From Neomoorella mulderi (lineage in GTDB: Bacteria; Bacillota; DSM-521; Neomoorellales; Neomoorellaceae): a stretch of 32,998 nt of DNA. The DNA is taken from the NCBI GenBank assembly GCA_011375465.1, contig DRZV01000091.1:1-32998 (forward strand), in the 5' to 3' direction. Both the position numbers and the translations under genes were made by a program. The notes under the pieces are model-generated. The model was not told the origin of the DNA and searched no databases. It was given only the letters and a program-made list of their open reading frames with translations. Of the stretch, positions 19,168 to 27,524 are shown in pieces. Each line of letters starts with the position of its first letter. The stretch's first letter is position 1.

Positions 19168-21213
19168 ATGTTGGATCGCCAGGTGGAAAGCTTAAAATAT
19201 GTGGGCCCCCAGAGGGCGGCCCGGTTAAAGCGGCTGGGGATATACACCCTCGAGGATCTGGTATGGCACTTTCCCCGTAAATATGAGGACCGCCGACATC
19301 TAGAGCCCCTCGCCCGATTGGTCTACGGGGAGAAGGCCACGGTACAGGTGACCATAAGATCCTGGGAAGAAAGGGTGGTACGCCCCCAGCTCAAGATCTT
19401 CCGGGCACTGGTGGAAGACGGGTACGGCCAGGGATACGCCCTGTGGTTCAATCAAGCCTATATAAAAAGACAGCTGCCCCCCGGTACCCAGGTGTTTCTC
19501 ACCGGCCGGGTGGGGCACAGATATAAAGGGCTTCCGGTCCTCCAGGTGGAGGAATACGAGGTGCTGGAACGGGGGGACCAGGGGTTGCACACCGGTCGCC
19601 TGGTCCCCTTCTATCCCCTCACCTCAGGGTTGGGCCAGAGGTGGTTCCGCCTCATAGTCCATCTGGCCCTGGAAGAAATCAAGGGTCAGGTGCCGGAAAT
19701 TCTGCCCTCTTTTTTGAGGGAAAGGTATGGTCTGCTTTCCCGGTATGAAGCCCTCAGGAACATCCATTTTCCTTCTGATGAAGAGGCCCTGCGCCAGGCC
19801 AGGAGGCGGTTAAAATACGAAGAGCTGCTGCTGTGGGAATTGGGGCTCCAGCTGAACCGCAGCCTCAGGGAGCAGTCCCAGGGTATCGCCCATACCCCGG
19901 ATAACACCTTGGTGCAGCAAATGTTGGCCCATCTCCCTTTCCGGCTCACCGAAGCCCAGGAGCGGGTTCTAGGGGAGATACTAAAGGATATGGAAAGCCC
20001 CCGGCCTATGGCTCGCCTCCTGCAGGGAGACGTGGGCTCAGGGAAAACGGTGGTGGCGGCCGTGGCCGCGGTAAAGGCGGTGGCAGGGGGATGGCAGGTG
20101 GCCCTCATGGCTCCCACAGAGGTCCTGGCAGGGCAACACGGGGAAACCCTGGGGAGGCTTTTGGCCCCTCTCCACATCCCGGTGGTGGTGTTGACGGGCA
20201 GCACCTCCAAAGGGGAAAGGCAGGTTATCCTGTCGGGCTTGGCCACCGGTCAGCTCCCAGTGGTGGTGGGCACCCACGCCCTGATCCAAGAAGGGGTAAA
20301 GTTTAAAAGGCTGGGGCTGGTGATAATCGATGAACAGCACCGCTTTGGTGTGGGCCAGAGGGCTGCCCTGCAGGATAAGGGGGAAGTGCCAGATCTTTTG
20401 GTCATGACCGCCACCCCTATTCCCCGGACTTTGGCCCTGGCTTTATATGGGGATCTGGACATTTCAGTCATAGACCAGATGCCCCCCGGGAGGCAGCCTG
20501 TGGCCACCTATATCTTAAGCCCTAAACAGCGGGAATACGCCTATAGGCTCATACGCCGGGAGTTGGCCCAGGGACACCAGGCCTATGTCATCTGCCCCCT
20601 GATAGAAGAAAGCGAGACCATCACGGCTGAAGCCGCCACCGCCATGGCGGACAAGCTTCAGCGGGAGGTTTTTCCCGAATACCGGGTGGGGCTTATCCAC
20701 GGCAAATTGAAGCCTGGGGAGAAGGAAGAGGTCATGCAGGCCTTCCGCCGAGGAGATGTGCATATCTTGGTGGCCACCACGGTGATAGAGGTGGGAATAG
20801 ACGTGCCCAATGCCACGGTCATGATGATAGAAGGGGCGGAAAGACTGGGGCTGGCCCAGCTGCACCAACTGAGGGGGAGAGTGGGACGGGGAACTGCTCC
20901 CTCCCATTGCCTGTTGGTGGCCGGGGGAGGGAATGAGGCCAGAAAAAGGCTGGAGGTCTTGGCCAACACCCAGGACGGCTTTGCCATAGCCGAGGCTGAT
21001 CTGAGGTTCAGGGGACCGGGGGAATTCTACGGCACCCGCCAGCACGGCCTGCCCGAATTCCGTCTGGCGGTTTTCCCCGATGATATAAGGATTCTGGAGA
21101 GGGCCCGGAAAGACGCCCAGAAATTATGTTCAGAAAAATTCTGGAAAAGCAGGGAATTCGAACCGCTGTATCGGGCAGTCTTGGATAGACTTGAACGGTT
21201 GGAGTCCAGCTAA
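19168..21213 (+). CDS. recG: ATP-dependent DNA helicase RecG
   Basis: 681 aa; wedge/OB domain, 'LLQGDVGSGKTVVA', 'MAPTEVLAGQH', 'IIDEQHRFGVGQR', 'MTATPIPRTLAL', 'QLRGRVGRG'. Confidence 0.97.
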   Translation: MLDRQVESLKYVGPQRAARLKRLGIYTLEDLVWHFPRKYEDRRHLEPLARLVYGEKATVQVTIRSWEERVVRPQLKIFRALVEDGYGQGYALWFNQAYIKRQLPPGTQVFLTGRVGHRYKGLPVLQVEEYEVLERGDQGLHTGRLVPFYPLTSGLGQRWFRLIVHLALEEIKGQVPEILPSFLRERYGLLSRYEALRNIHFPSDEEALRQARRRLKYEELLLWELGLQLNRSLREQSQGIAHTPDNTLVQQMLAHLPFRLTEAQERVLGEILKDMESPRPMARLLQGDVGSGKTVVAAVAAVKAVAGGWQVALMAPTEVLAGQHGETLGRLLAPLHIPVVVLTGSTSKGERQVILSGLATGQLPVVVGTHALIQEGVKFKRLGLVIIDEQHRFGVGQRAALQDKGEVPDLLVMTATPIPRTLALALYGDLDISVIDQMPPGRQPVATYILSPKQREYAYRLIRRELAQGHQAYVICPLIEESETITAEAATAMADKLQREVFPEYRVGLIHGKLKPGEKEEVMQAFRRGDVHILVATTVIEVGIDVPNATVMMIEGAERLGLAQLHQLRGRVGRGTAPSHCLLVAGGGNEARKRLEVLANTQDGFAIAEADLRFRGPGEFYGTRQHGLPEFRLAVFPDDIRILERARKDAQKLCSEKFWKSREFEPLYRAVLDRLERLESS

Positions 21214-21241
21214 ATTTTTTATGTTAACCAGATAATGCTAG

Positions 21242-21270
21242 GCATAAAAGGTTAAAGCGGGCTCATACTA
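21242..21270 (+). promoter_or_regulatory. Candidate SigG-type forespore promoter for the SASP gene
   Basis: GCATA (21242-21246) - 17 nt - CATACTA (21264-21270); matches the B. subtilis SigG pattern gHATR-N17/18-CATnMTA as I recall it; 33 bp upstream of the SASP start. Confidence 0.6.
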
Positions 21271-21302
21271 AGGGTGCAACAACTAAAAGGAGGTGAAAGG
21301 GA

Positions 21303-21659
21303 ATGCCCCGTGGAGGAAGGAGAGGGAGACTCTTGATCCCTCAGGCCCGGTCTCAGATGGAAAGATTTAAGCAAGAGGTGGCCAGCGAATTGGGCGTCGC
21401 CAATTATGAGGGCTACCTGGGGGATCTGCCCTCTAAGATAAACGGTTCTGTGGGAGGACTTATGGTTAAAAAGATGATAGCCGCTTATGAACAGACCCTG
21501 GCCAATCAAGCCGGCGGCCTTGGTGGAGATGTGCAACTGAGTGCTGCCGAGCAGGTAACCGGCCGGATCAGCGAGCCCAATCCCGCCTATGGTCAGGAGC
21601 AGAGGGTCAATATAGACGCCCAGCAGTACAATCCCGGGGGACTGGGTGGTGTCCAGTAA
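21303..21659 (+). CDS. Small acid-soluble spore protein, alpha/beta type, with extended C-terminus
   Basis: 118 aa; 'LLIPQARSQMERFKQEVASELGV', 'INGSVGGLMVKKMI'; strong RBS aaaggaggtg. Confidence 0.88.
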   Translation: MPRGGRRGRLLIPQARSQMERFKQEVASELGVANYEGYLGDLPSKINGSVGGLMVKKMIAAYEQTLANQAGGLGGDVQLSAAEQVTGRISEPNPAYGQEQRVNIDAQQYNPGGLGGVQ

Positions 21660-21662
21660 AGG

Positions 21663-21688
21663 GTGGCGGCGCTAGCCGCCACTTTTTT
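21663..21688 (+). terminator. Rho-independent terminator after SASP gene
   Basis: gtggcggc-gcta-gccgccac followed by tttttt. Confidence 0.85.
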
Positions 21689-22664
21689 AATGTAAGGGCA
21701 AGGCAGCCCCTGAAGCCAGGAGCGCGGCATGGAGCGCTTGATTCAGGGCTTGAGAGATAACCCAGGCCTGGTTATAGATCATGTCATCTATCTCTTTTGG
21801 GGTGACGGTGAGGTTGCCCCCGAAAGGGGCCAGCACCTGGGCCGTCAGCTTTTCCGCCAGAGAACGGTTCAGTTTAAAGCCCGCTTCAGGAATTTCCTGC
21901 TGAAGCAATTGTATAGTATGGTACACTATAACCCCTGCATGGACCACGGTGGGTATACCTATAGCTATGACGGGAATACCCATGTTTTCCCTGCTGAGGT
22001 TCTGGCGGGGATTGCCTATACCCCCGCCGGGGCTGATGCCCCCGTCGCTTATCTGGATGCTGGTACCTATTCTTCTTAAATCTGCCGCTGCCAGGGCGTC
22101 TATGGCTATCAAAGCTCGGGGACGGGTTTTTTCCACCACACCCTTTATTATCTCCGCCGTCTCTATCCCAGTGGTCCCCAGAACTCCTGGGGCTAGGGCG
22201 CTGACGGGGTGGGCCCCAGGAGGCAGGCTCTGGGGGGCATATTTAAATAGATGGCGGGTCACGGTGAACTGGCCTATTACCTTAGGACCCAGGGAATCGG
22301 GAGTGGCCTGCCAGTTGCCTAGACCTACGACCAGCACGGGATCGCTCTTGCCTATCTTCCATTTATCCAACAGCAGGGATAACTTTTGGCCTAAAATTTT
22401 GGCTATCTCTTCGTGGGCCGGTGGGTTTTCCCGCAAAAGTTCCGGGGCCTCTATGGTTATATATGTACCCACAGGTTTACCCAGAGCCCGGGCCCCTTCC
22501 TGGTTTAAAATAGTTATGGTGGTCACCTGGGCTTGGGGATAGGTTTCTTTATCCTCCCTGACCCCAGGGACTTCCCTTTTGGTGGCTCCCCGCAGAAGTG
22601 CATGGGCCTCTGCAGCCAGGTCGCTGGTAACCCCAAAATGGATCAGAAAATCCAGCAATTCCAT
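21687..22664 (-). CDS. gpr: GPR endopeptidase (spore germination protease)
   Basis: ORF track 21687-22697; start at 22664 preferred (MELLDFLIHFGVTSDLAAEAHALL); 'VVGLGNWQATPDSLGPKVI', 'LAPGVLGTTGIET', 'ALIAIDALAAADLRRIGTSIQISDGGISPGGGIGN'. Confidence 0.95.
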   Translation of the reverse strand: MELLDFLIHFGVTSDLAAEAHALLRGATKREVPGVREDKETYPQAQVTTITILNQEGARALGKPVGTYITIEAPELLRENPPAHEEIAKILGQKLSLLLDKWKIGKSDPVLVVGLGNWQATPDSLGPKVIGQFTVTRHLFKYAPQSLPPGAHPVSALAPGVLGTTGIETAEIIKGVVEKTRPRALIAIDALAAADLRRIGTSIQISDGGISPGGGIGNPRQNLSRENMGIPVIAIGIPTVVHAGVIVYHTIQLLQQEIPEAGFKLNRSLAEKLTAQVLAPFGGNLTVTPKEIDDMIYNQAWVISQALNQALHAALLASGAALPLH

Positions 22665-22762
22665 GGTATACACCTCGTTCTTTTTTATATTTTCCAAGGA
22701 TAAAAAATTATGTTTGCCTGAAGAGGATCTTTCTTTTACAGTGGAGAAGAATAATTAGGGGG

Positions 22763-22987
22763 GTGTTGGACATGGTGGAACATTTAGATATAGAAGAGCT
22801 GGAAGATATGGGGGATATAGAGGTCACCTGCGCCATCTGCGGCAAAAAAGTAAAAATAGGAAAGACCCATAAGGATTACAAAAGGTTGGTCAAGGACAGA
22901 AAAGGCGTGTTTATCTGCGATCAGTGTCAGACCCGCCTGCAGTTCGAGGCCCAGGAACTTCAGAAAAAGCCCTTTAAGCCCATGTAA
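22763..22987 (+). CDS. Small zinc-ribbon-like protein (YlaI/DUF2197-like)
   Basis: 74 aa with two CxxC pairs: 'VTCAICGKKVKIGKTHKDYKRLVKDRKGVFICDQCQTRL'; RBS gggggtg nearby. Confidence 0.7.
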   Translation: MLDMVEHLDIEELEDMGDIEVTCAICGKKVKIGKTHKDYKRLVKDRKGVFICDQCQTRLQFEAQELQKKPFKPM

Positions 22988-23015
22988 AAAAATGCCGTTC
23001 CCCAGAGGGAACGGC
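22986..23015 (-). terminator. Minus-strand-oriented terminator-like hairpin
   Basis: On - strand: gccgttccc-tctg-gggaacggc-a-ttttttt (A7 at 22986-22992 on +). Confidence 0.65.
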
Positions 23016-23174
23016 CAAGGTACCGCCTGACGGCGGTTTGTGGGAGAGGAGAAACCGGAGGAAGAGCTCATGGGGGAGGGTTTAAGATAACCCTAAGCTC
23101 TTCGCATGGCCCTGGGGCTTTGCCCCTGAGCCGTTAATATTATGCACCGGAGAAAAAATTTTTATACCCCAAAA
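23016..23174. other. Hairpin-rich non-coding segment, candidate structured RNA (strand unresolved)
   Basis: Three hairpins: accgcc-tgac-ggcggt (23022-23037); gaagagct...agctcttc (23061-23068/23096-23103) enclosing agggtt-taagat-aaccct (23077-23094); ggc-cct-ggggc-ttt-gcccc-tga-gcc (23108-23132). No supported ORF. Confidence 0.45.
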
Positions 23175-23216
23175 GCAACCGCTTTTAAAGCCTCGGCTTG
23201 TAAGCGGTGCTTTTTT
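23175..23216 (+). terminator. Plus-strand rho-independent terminator
   Basis: gcaaccgctt...aagcggtgc stem with inner aagcc/ggctt pairing, followed by tttttt. Confidence 0.75.
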
Positions 23217-23245
23217 ATTTTAATTAAGGTTGTTTTTTACATTTT

Positions 23246-23289
23246 TTAAACCGAATCTTAATCCATTTTTAACCTTTAAATGCTATGAT
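23246..23289 (+). promoter_or_regulatory. Candidate PhoP-type box (three phased repeats) and -10 upstream of alkaline phosphatase
   Basis: TTAAACC (23246-23252), TTAATCC (23258-23264), TTTAACC (23268-23274), CC-to-CC spacing 12 and 10 bp, then TATGAT at 23284-23289. Confidence 0.4.
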
Positions 23290-23324
23290 GGGGCCGAAAA
23301 ATAATGTAGGGAGGAGGAAAACGC

Positions 23325-24981
23325 GTGCTTAAAAGATTTGCCAGGCAAAAGATCGTCTGTATGCTGTGTTTGGCGCTTTTCCTGGCCTCTTTAGCCCTTG
23401 CCGGTTGTGGCCAGAGCCCTACCCAGCAGGCTGTGGCCCAGACCTATAAGGGCAAACCCGCCAAGTATGTGTTTCTGTTTATCGGGGACGGCATGGGTAT
23501 GCCCCAGATAAATGCGGCGGAGATATTTTTAGGGGCCACCGCCTCTGCCGACAGCCCCCAGCTCAAAAAGCTCAATTTTACCCAGTTTCCGGTCCAGGGC
23601 ATGATGACCACCTATGCCGCCGATAGCTTCATCACCGATTCGGCTTCGGCCATAACCGCCATGGCCTCGGGCCACAAGACCAACGACGGCGTCATCAATA
23701 TGGATCCCCAGAAGAAGGTCAAGTATAAGAGCATAGGGGAGATGGCCCGGGATAAGGGTTTGAAGGTGGGAATAATTTCCAGTGTGTCCATAGATCACGC
23801 TACCCCGGCGGGGTTTTACGCCCACCAGCCCAGCCGGAACAACTACTATGAAATAGCCCTGGAGCTGACGGAGAGCAATTTCGATTTCTTTGGCGGAGGA
23901 GGCTTCAAACAGCCCCGAGGGAAACAACGACAGGCCTGATGTGCTGGAGATAGCCAAATCCAAGGGTTACAAGGTGATCAGCACGGCGGAGGAGATAAGA
24001 AATCTCAAGCCCGGGGAAGGTAAGGTCATAGCCATAAACCCCGTGCTGGATAAGGAAAAGGCCCTTCCCTACGCCATAAATGCCCTTAGGGGACAGGATC
24101 TGGGGGTCTCCCTGGCGGAATTTACCCGCAAGGCCATCGAGCTTTTGGACAATCCCAAGGGCTTTCTCCTGATGGTGGAAGGGGGTAAAATCGGCTGGGC
24201 CTGCCATGCCAACGACGGGGCCACCGCCATCCACGACACCATAGATTTCGACAAGGCTGTGGCTGAAGCCATAGAGTTTTACAAAAAGCATCCCAACGAG
24301 ACCGTGATCATCGTCCCCGGGGATCACGAATGCGGCGGCATGACCATAGGCTTCGCCGGCACCAGATATGAGACCTACTTTGACATTTTAGCCCCCCAGA
24401 GGATCTCCTATGATGAGTTTACCAAGATAGTGGATAAGTACCGCAAAGAGCACGCTCCTGAAAACGCCAAACTGGAAGACCTCCTGCCCTTGATCAAAGA
24501 GAACTTCGGCCTGGAGGTCATGGAAGACAAGGCCAGGGAGGAACTGGAGAAAAAGGCCAAGGAGGGGGATAAGGAGGCAGCTAGGCGGCTGCACCTGGTC
24601 CTCACCAAGGAGGAACTGGAAGATCTGGGCCGGGCCTTTGCCCTGAGCATGGTGGAAAAGGAGAAGCGGCCTAAAGATGAGAGGACTTACCTCCTCTACG
24701 GCGGTTATGATCCCTTAACGGTGACCATAACCTCCATATTGAACCAGAAGGCGGGTATAGGCTGGACCAGCTACTCCCATACGGGCGTGCCCATCCCGGT
24801 GTACGCCATAGGGGTGGGGGCCCACATATTCGGCGGCTATTATGACAATACGGATCTTTACAAGAAAATGTGCCAGGTCATGGGAATGGACCCCAGCAAA
24901 CCCAACATACTGGCCCATATCCCCCGCAGGGAAAAGGAGCTGGCTGCCCAGAGGCCGAGCTGCATATTCCAGGGCAGGTGA
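23325..24981 (+). pseudogene. Alkaline phosphatase, predicted lipoprotein, interrupted by a frameshift near 23911-23926
   Basis: Lipobox 'LALAGC'; 'YVFLFIGDGMGMPQ', 'ITDSASAITAMASGHKT' in the first frame; 'LEIAKSKGYKVI', 'LMVEGGKIGWACHAND', 'VPGDHECGG', 'YSHTGVPIPVYAIG' in the second frame. Confidence 0.85.
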
Positions 24982-24997
24982 TACCCTGCCCTTTTTT
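24972..24997 (+). terminator. Rho-independent terminator overlapping the 3' end of the phosphatase gene
   Basis: gggcagg-tgatac-cctgccc followed by tttttt; the phosphatase stop codon tga is in the loop. Confidence 0.85.
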
Positions 24998-25027
24998 ATT
25001 GACCCATCCTGGGAAGGAGGAGAAGGA

Positions 25028-26239
25028 ATGTCCGGTTTTCGAGTGGGGCCGGAGTTCTGGAATGAGTTCTGGAACAGGGCAGAGATGGGCAGGGATCTCC
25101 CCTACGTAGTCCTGGTATTGTCCCTCTGCTTGATTCTGGCCTTCGTCCCCACGGGATTTGTAAACCCAAATATCAAGGGCGGCATAAGGGCCCAGGGCCT
25201 GATCCTGGAAGTGGACAATTCCTATATGCAGAAGATGGGCCTGGTCAATATCGGAGCCCAGAGGTTGAAGGTAAAGATACTGACCGGCCCCTTTAAAGGC
25301 CGGGTGGTGGATTCTGTGAACCATTTTAAAGGGATACTGGAGTTCGATAAGGTATTTCAGGAGGGCGATAAGGCCCTGATAGTTATAGATCACCTGGGGA
25401 AAGAGATACTCCATGTAAATACCATAGATCATTACCGCCTGCACCTGGAGGCCTTTCTCTTTTTCCTTTTCCTGGCCGCTCTGGTGGTCATTGCAGGGTG
25501 GACGGGGGTCAAGGCCGTGGTCTCCTTCCTCTTCACCACCCTGGTGATCTGGAAGGTGCTCCTGCCCGGATTCCTCCGGGGCTGGGACCCTGTGCTTCTC
25601 TCCTTGGGGGTGGTGAGCGCCATTGTGGCCTGTACCTGTTTTCTGGTGGCGGGCCTGTCCCGGAGGGGTTTGGCCGCCTTCCTGGGTGCCCTTTCCGGCC
25701 TGGTCTTGGCCTGTCTCCTATCCCTGCTTTTCGGAAAGGCATTTAGGCTTCACGGCGCGGTTATGCCCTTTACCGAGACCCTGCTTTATTCGGGCTACGG
25801 CCATCTGGACATAACCAGGATATTTCTGGCGGGCGTGTTCGTGGCCTGTACCGGGGCTGTCATGGACATCTCGGTGGACGTGGCCGCTGCCATAGCCGAG
25901 GTGGTGGACAAACGGCCTGACATATCGCCTTGGGAAGCTGTGTTTTCTGGCCTTTCTGTATCCCGGGCAGTGGTGGGCACCATGGCCACCACCCTGCTTT
26001 CGGCCTACTCGGGGAGCTATGTGGGCCTGCTCATGGTGTTCATCGCCCAAGGTACTCCTCTGGTAAATATCCTCAACTTGAACTACGTGGCGGCCGAGAT
26101 CCTGCACACCCTGGTGGGCAGCTTCGGGCTGGTAATGGTGGGCCCCTTCACCGCCCTCATAGGGGGACACCTCCTCGCCACCCGGACGGCACCTAAAAAG
26201 GTGGTGGCTGAGGAGCAGGTCCCCTTTTCACAGATTTAA
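25028..26239 (+). CDS. YibE/F family membrane protein
   Basis: ORF track 24842; ATG at 25028 with aaggaggagaagga RBS region preferred. N-terminal soluble domain then multiple TMs; 'GYGHLDITRIFLAGVFVACTGAVMDISVDVAAAIAEV' signature. Confidence 0.88.
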   Translation: MSGFRVGPEFWNEFWNRAEMGRDLPYVVLVLSLCLILAFVPTGFVNPNIKGGIRAQGLILEVDNSYMQKMGLVNIGAQRLKVKILTGPFKGRVVDSVNHFKGILEFDKVFQEGDKALIVIDHLGKEILHVNTIDHYRLHLEAFLFFLFLAALVVIAGWTGVKAVVSFLFTTLVIWKVLLPGFLRGWDPVLLSLGVVSAIVACTCFLVAGLSRRGLAAFLGALSGLVLACLLSLLFGKAFRLHGAVMPFTETLLYSGYGHLDITRIFLAGVFVACTGAVMDISVDVAAAIAEVVDKRPDISPWEAVFSGLSVSRAVVGTMATTLLSAYSGSYVGLLMVFIAQGTPLVNILNLNYVAAEILHTLVGSFGLVMVGPFTALIGGHLLATRTAPKKVVAEEQVPFSQI

Positions 26240-26333
26240 CTTGAACCTAACATTCCCCTGTTAAAATAGATTACGGATTCAAACCAAGGATCCGCTTTCC
26301 CCCCTCCTCGTATAACCCTACGAGGTATGCTTT

Positions 26334-26358
26334 GGGCCCGACGGGCCCCCTATTTTTT
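26334..26358 (+). terminator. Rho-independent terminator after YibE/F gene
   Basis: gggccc-gac-gggccc...tatttttt; preceded by a further hairpin cctcgta-taaccc-tacgagg (26306-26325). Confidence 0.7.
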
Positions 26359-26402
26359 CTCCGGAGGAAAAGGGATATAATATCAAGAGGGGGTATGAGC
26401 AT

Positions 26403-27506
26403 GTGATGGCCAAGTACATTTTTCTGTTCGTAGGAGATGGGCTGGGGGCGGTCCAGGTGAAGGCGGGAGAAAGGGCCTGCCTGCTCCAGCGGGGAACTCC
26501 CCTGTGCTTCACTTCCTTCCCTTGCCAGGGTTTGATGACAAATTACGCCTGCGACGGTTCCATCACCGATTCCGCGGCCGCGGCCACCGCCATGGCCAGC
26601 GGTAGAAAAACCTTTAACGGCCTGGTGAACATTTCTCCAGAGGGGGAGGATCTCTGGCCCTTGACTCACCGAGCAAAGGATAAAGGCATGAGGGTGGGGA
26701 TAATCTCCAGCGTGTCCCTGAACCACGCTACGCCAGCCGCCTTTTATGCCCAGCAGCCCAGCCGGGATAACTACTACCAGATAGGCTTACAGCTGGCCCT
26801 CAGCGAATTTCACTTTTTCGGAGGCGGGGGATTAAAGGCCGAGAGGGGCCCCTGGGGGGATCGGGTTTCCCTTCTGGAAGTGGCCCGGGCCCATGGATTC
26901 AGAATCCCCCGGAACATGGAGGAGCTGGAGGACATACCTCCTGGGGAAAGGGTTATAGCCATCAACCCCCATCTGGACGGGGAGCAGGCCCTGCCCTATG
27001 CGGTGGAAGGCCAGGGAGGCTGGTCCTTAGCCCAGTTCACCCGTAAAGCCATAGAATGTCTGGATAATTCCCGGGGATTTTTCCTCATGGTGGAGGGAGG
27101 CAAAATAGACTGGGCCTGCCATGCCAACGATACCTTCAGGGCTTTGGGGGAGATACTGGCTTTCAACGAAGCTGTGTCCCAGGCCCTGGAATTCTACCGC
27201 CGCCGTCCTGAGGAGACCTTGATAGTGGTTACGGGGGATCACGAAACCGGGGGCATGATGATGGAGGACCGGGCCTGCTCCTCCTGGGAGGAGCTCCTTT
27301 CTTCTATAAAATGGACCACGGGGGGACACACCGAGGACCCCATACCGGTTTTTGCCCTGGGAAGAGGGGCAGAATTGTTCCGGGGTTTTTATGATAACAC
27401 CGAGATCTGCTGGAAATTGCTCCAGGTCCTCTCCTCCCCTCAAGCCTTCTGGCGGGATGCTTGGTCTAACGAAGGGCTCCTGCCCCCAGCGGCAGCTGGT
27501 AAATAA
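26403..27506 (+). CDS. Alkaline phosphatase paralogue lacking a signal peptide
   Basis: 367 aa; 'KYIFLFVGDGLGAVQ', 'ITDSAAAATAMASGRKT', 'LMVEGGKIDWACHAND', 'VTGDHETGG', 'GGHTEDPIPVFALG'; GTG 26403 or ATG 26406 start. Confidence 0.9.
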   Translation: MMAKYIFLFVGDGLGAVQVKAGERACLLQRGTPLCFTSFPCQGLMTNYACDGSITDSAAAATAMASGRKTFNGLVNISPEGEDLWPLTHRAKDKGMRVGIISSVSLNHATPAAFYAQQPSRDNYYQIGLQLALSEFHFFGGGGLKAERGPWGDRVSLLEVARAHGFRIPRNMEELEDIPPGERVIAINPHLDGEQALPYAVEGQGGWSLAQFTRKAIECLDNSRGFFLMVEGGKIDWACHANDTFRALGEILAFNEAVSQALEFYRRRPEETLIVVTGDHETGGMMMEDRACSSWEELLSSIKWTTGGHTEDPIPVFALGRGAELFRGFYDNTEICWKLLQVLSSPQAFWRDAWSNEGLLPPAAAGK

Positions 27507-27524
27507 AGATTGCGGAGGGATCTT

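Noticed and set aside
21160-21180. tRNA-like gaattcgaacc
   Set aside because: Inside the conserved 3' end of recG; no cloverleaf.
23122-23150. Similarity of gcccctgagccgttaatattatgcacc to the 5' part of E. coli 6S RNA (CCCCUGAGCCGAUAUUUCAUACC)
   Set aside because: Only about 90 nt remain before the + strand terminator ends, and I could not find a 3' strand able to close a 6S-type stem; likely chance, though Infernal should decide.
23325-24981. Programmed ribosomal frameshifting as an explanation for the split genes
   Set aside because: No slippery heptamer plus downstream structure is evident at the breaks, and these families are not known for recoding; indel or decay is simpler.
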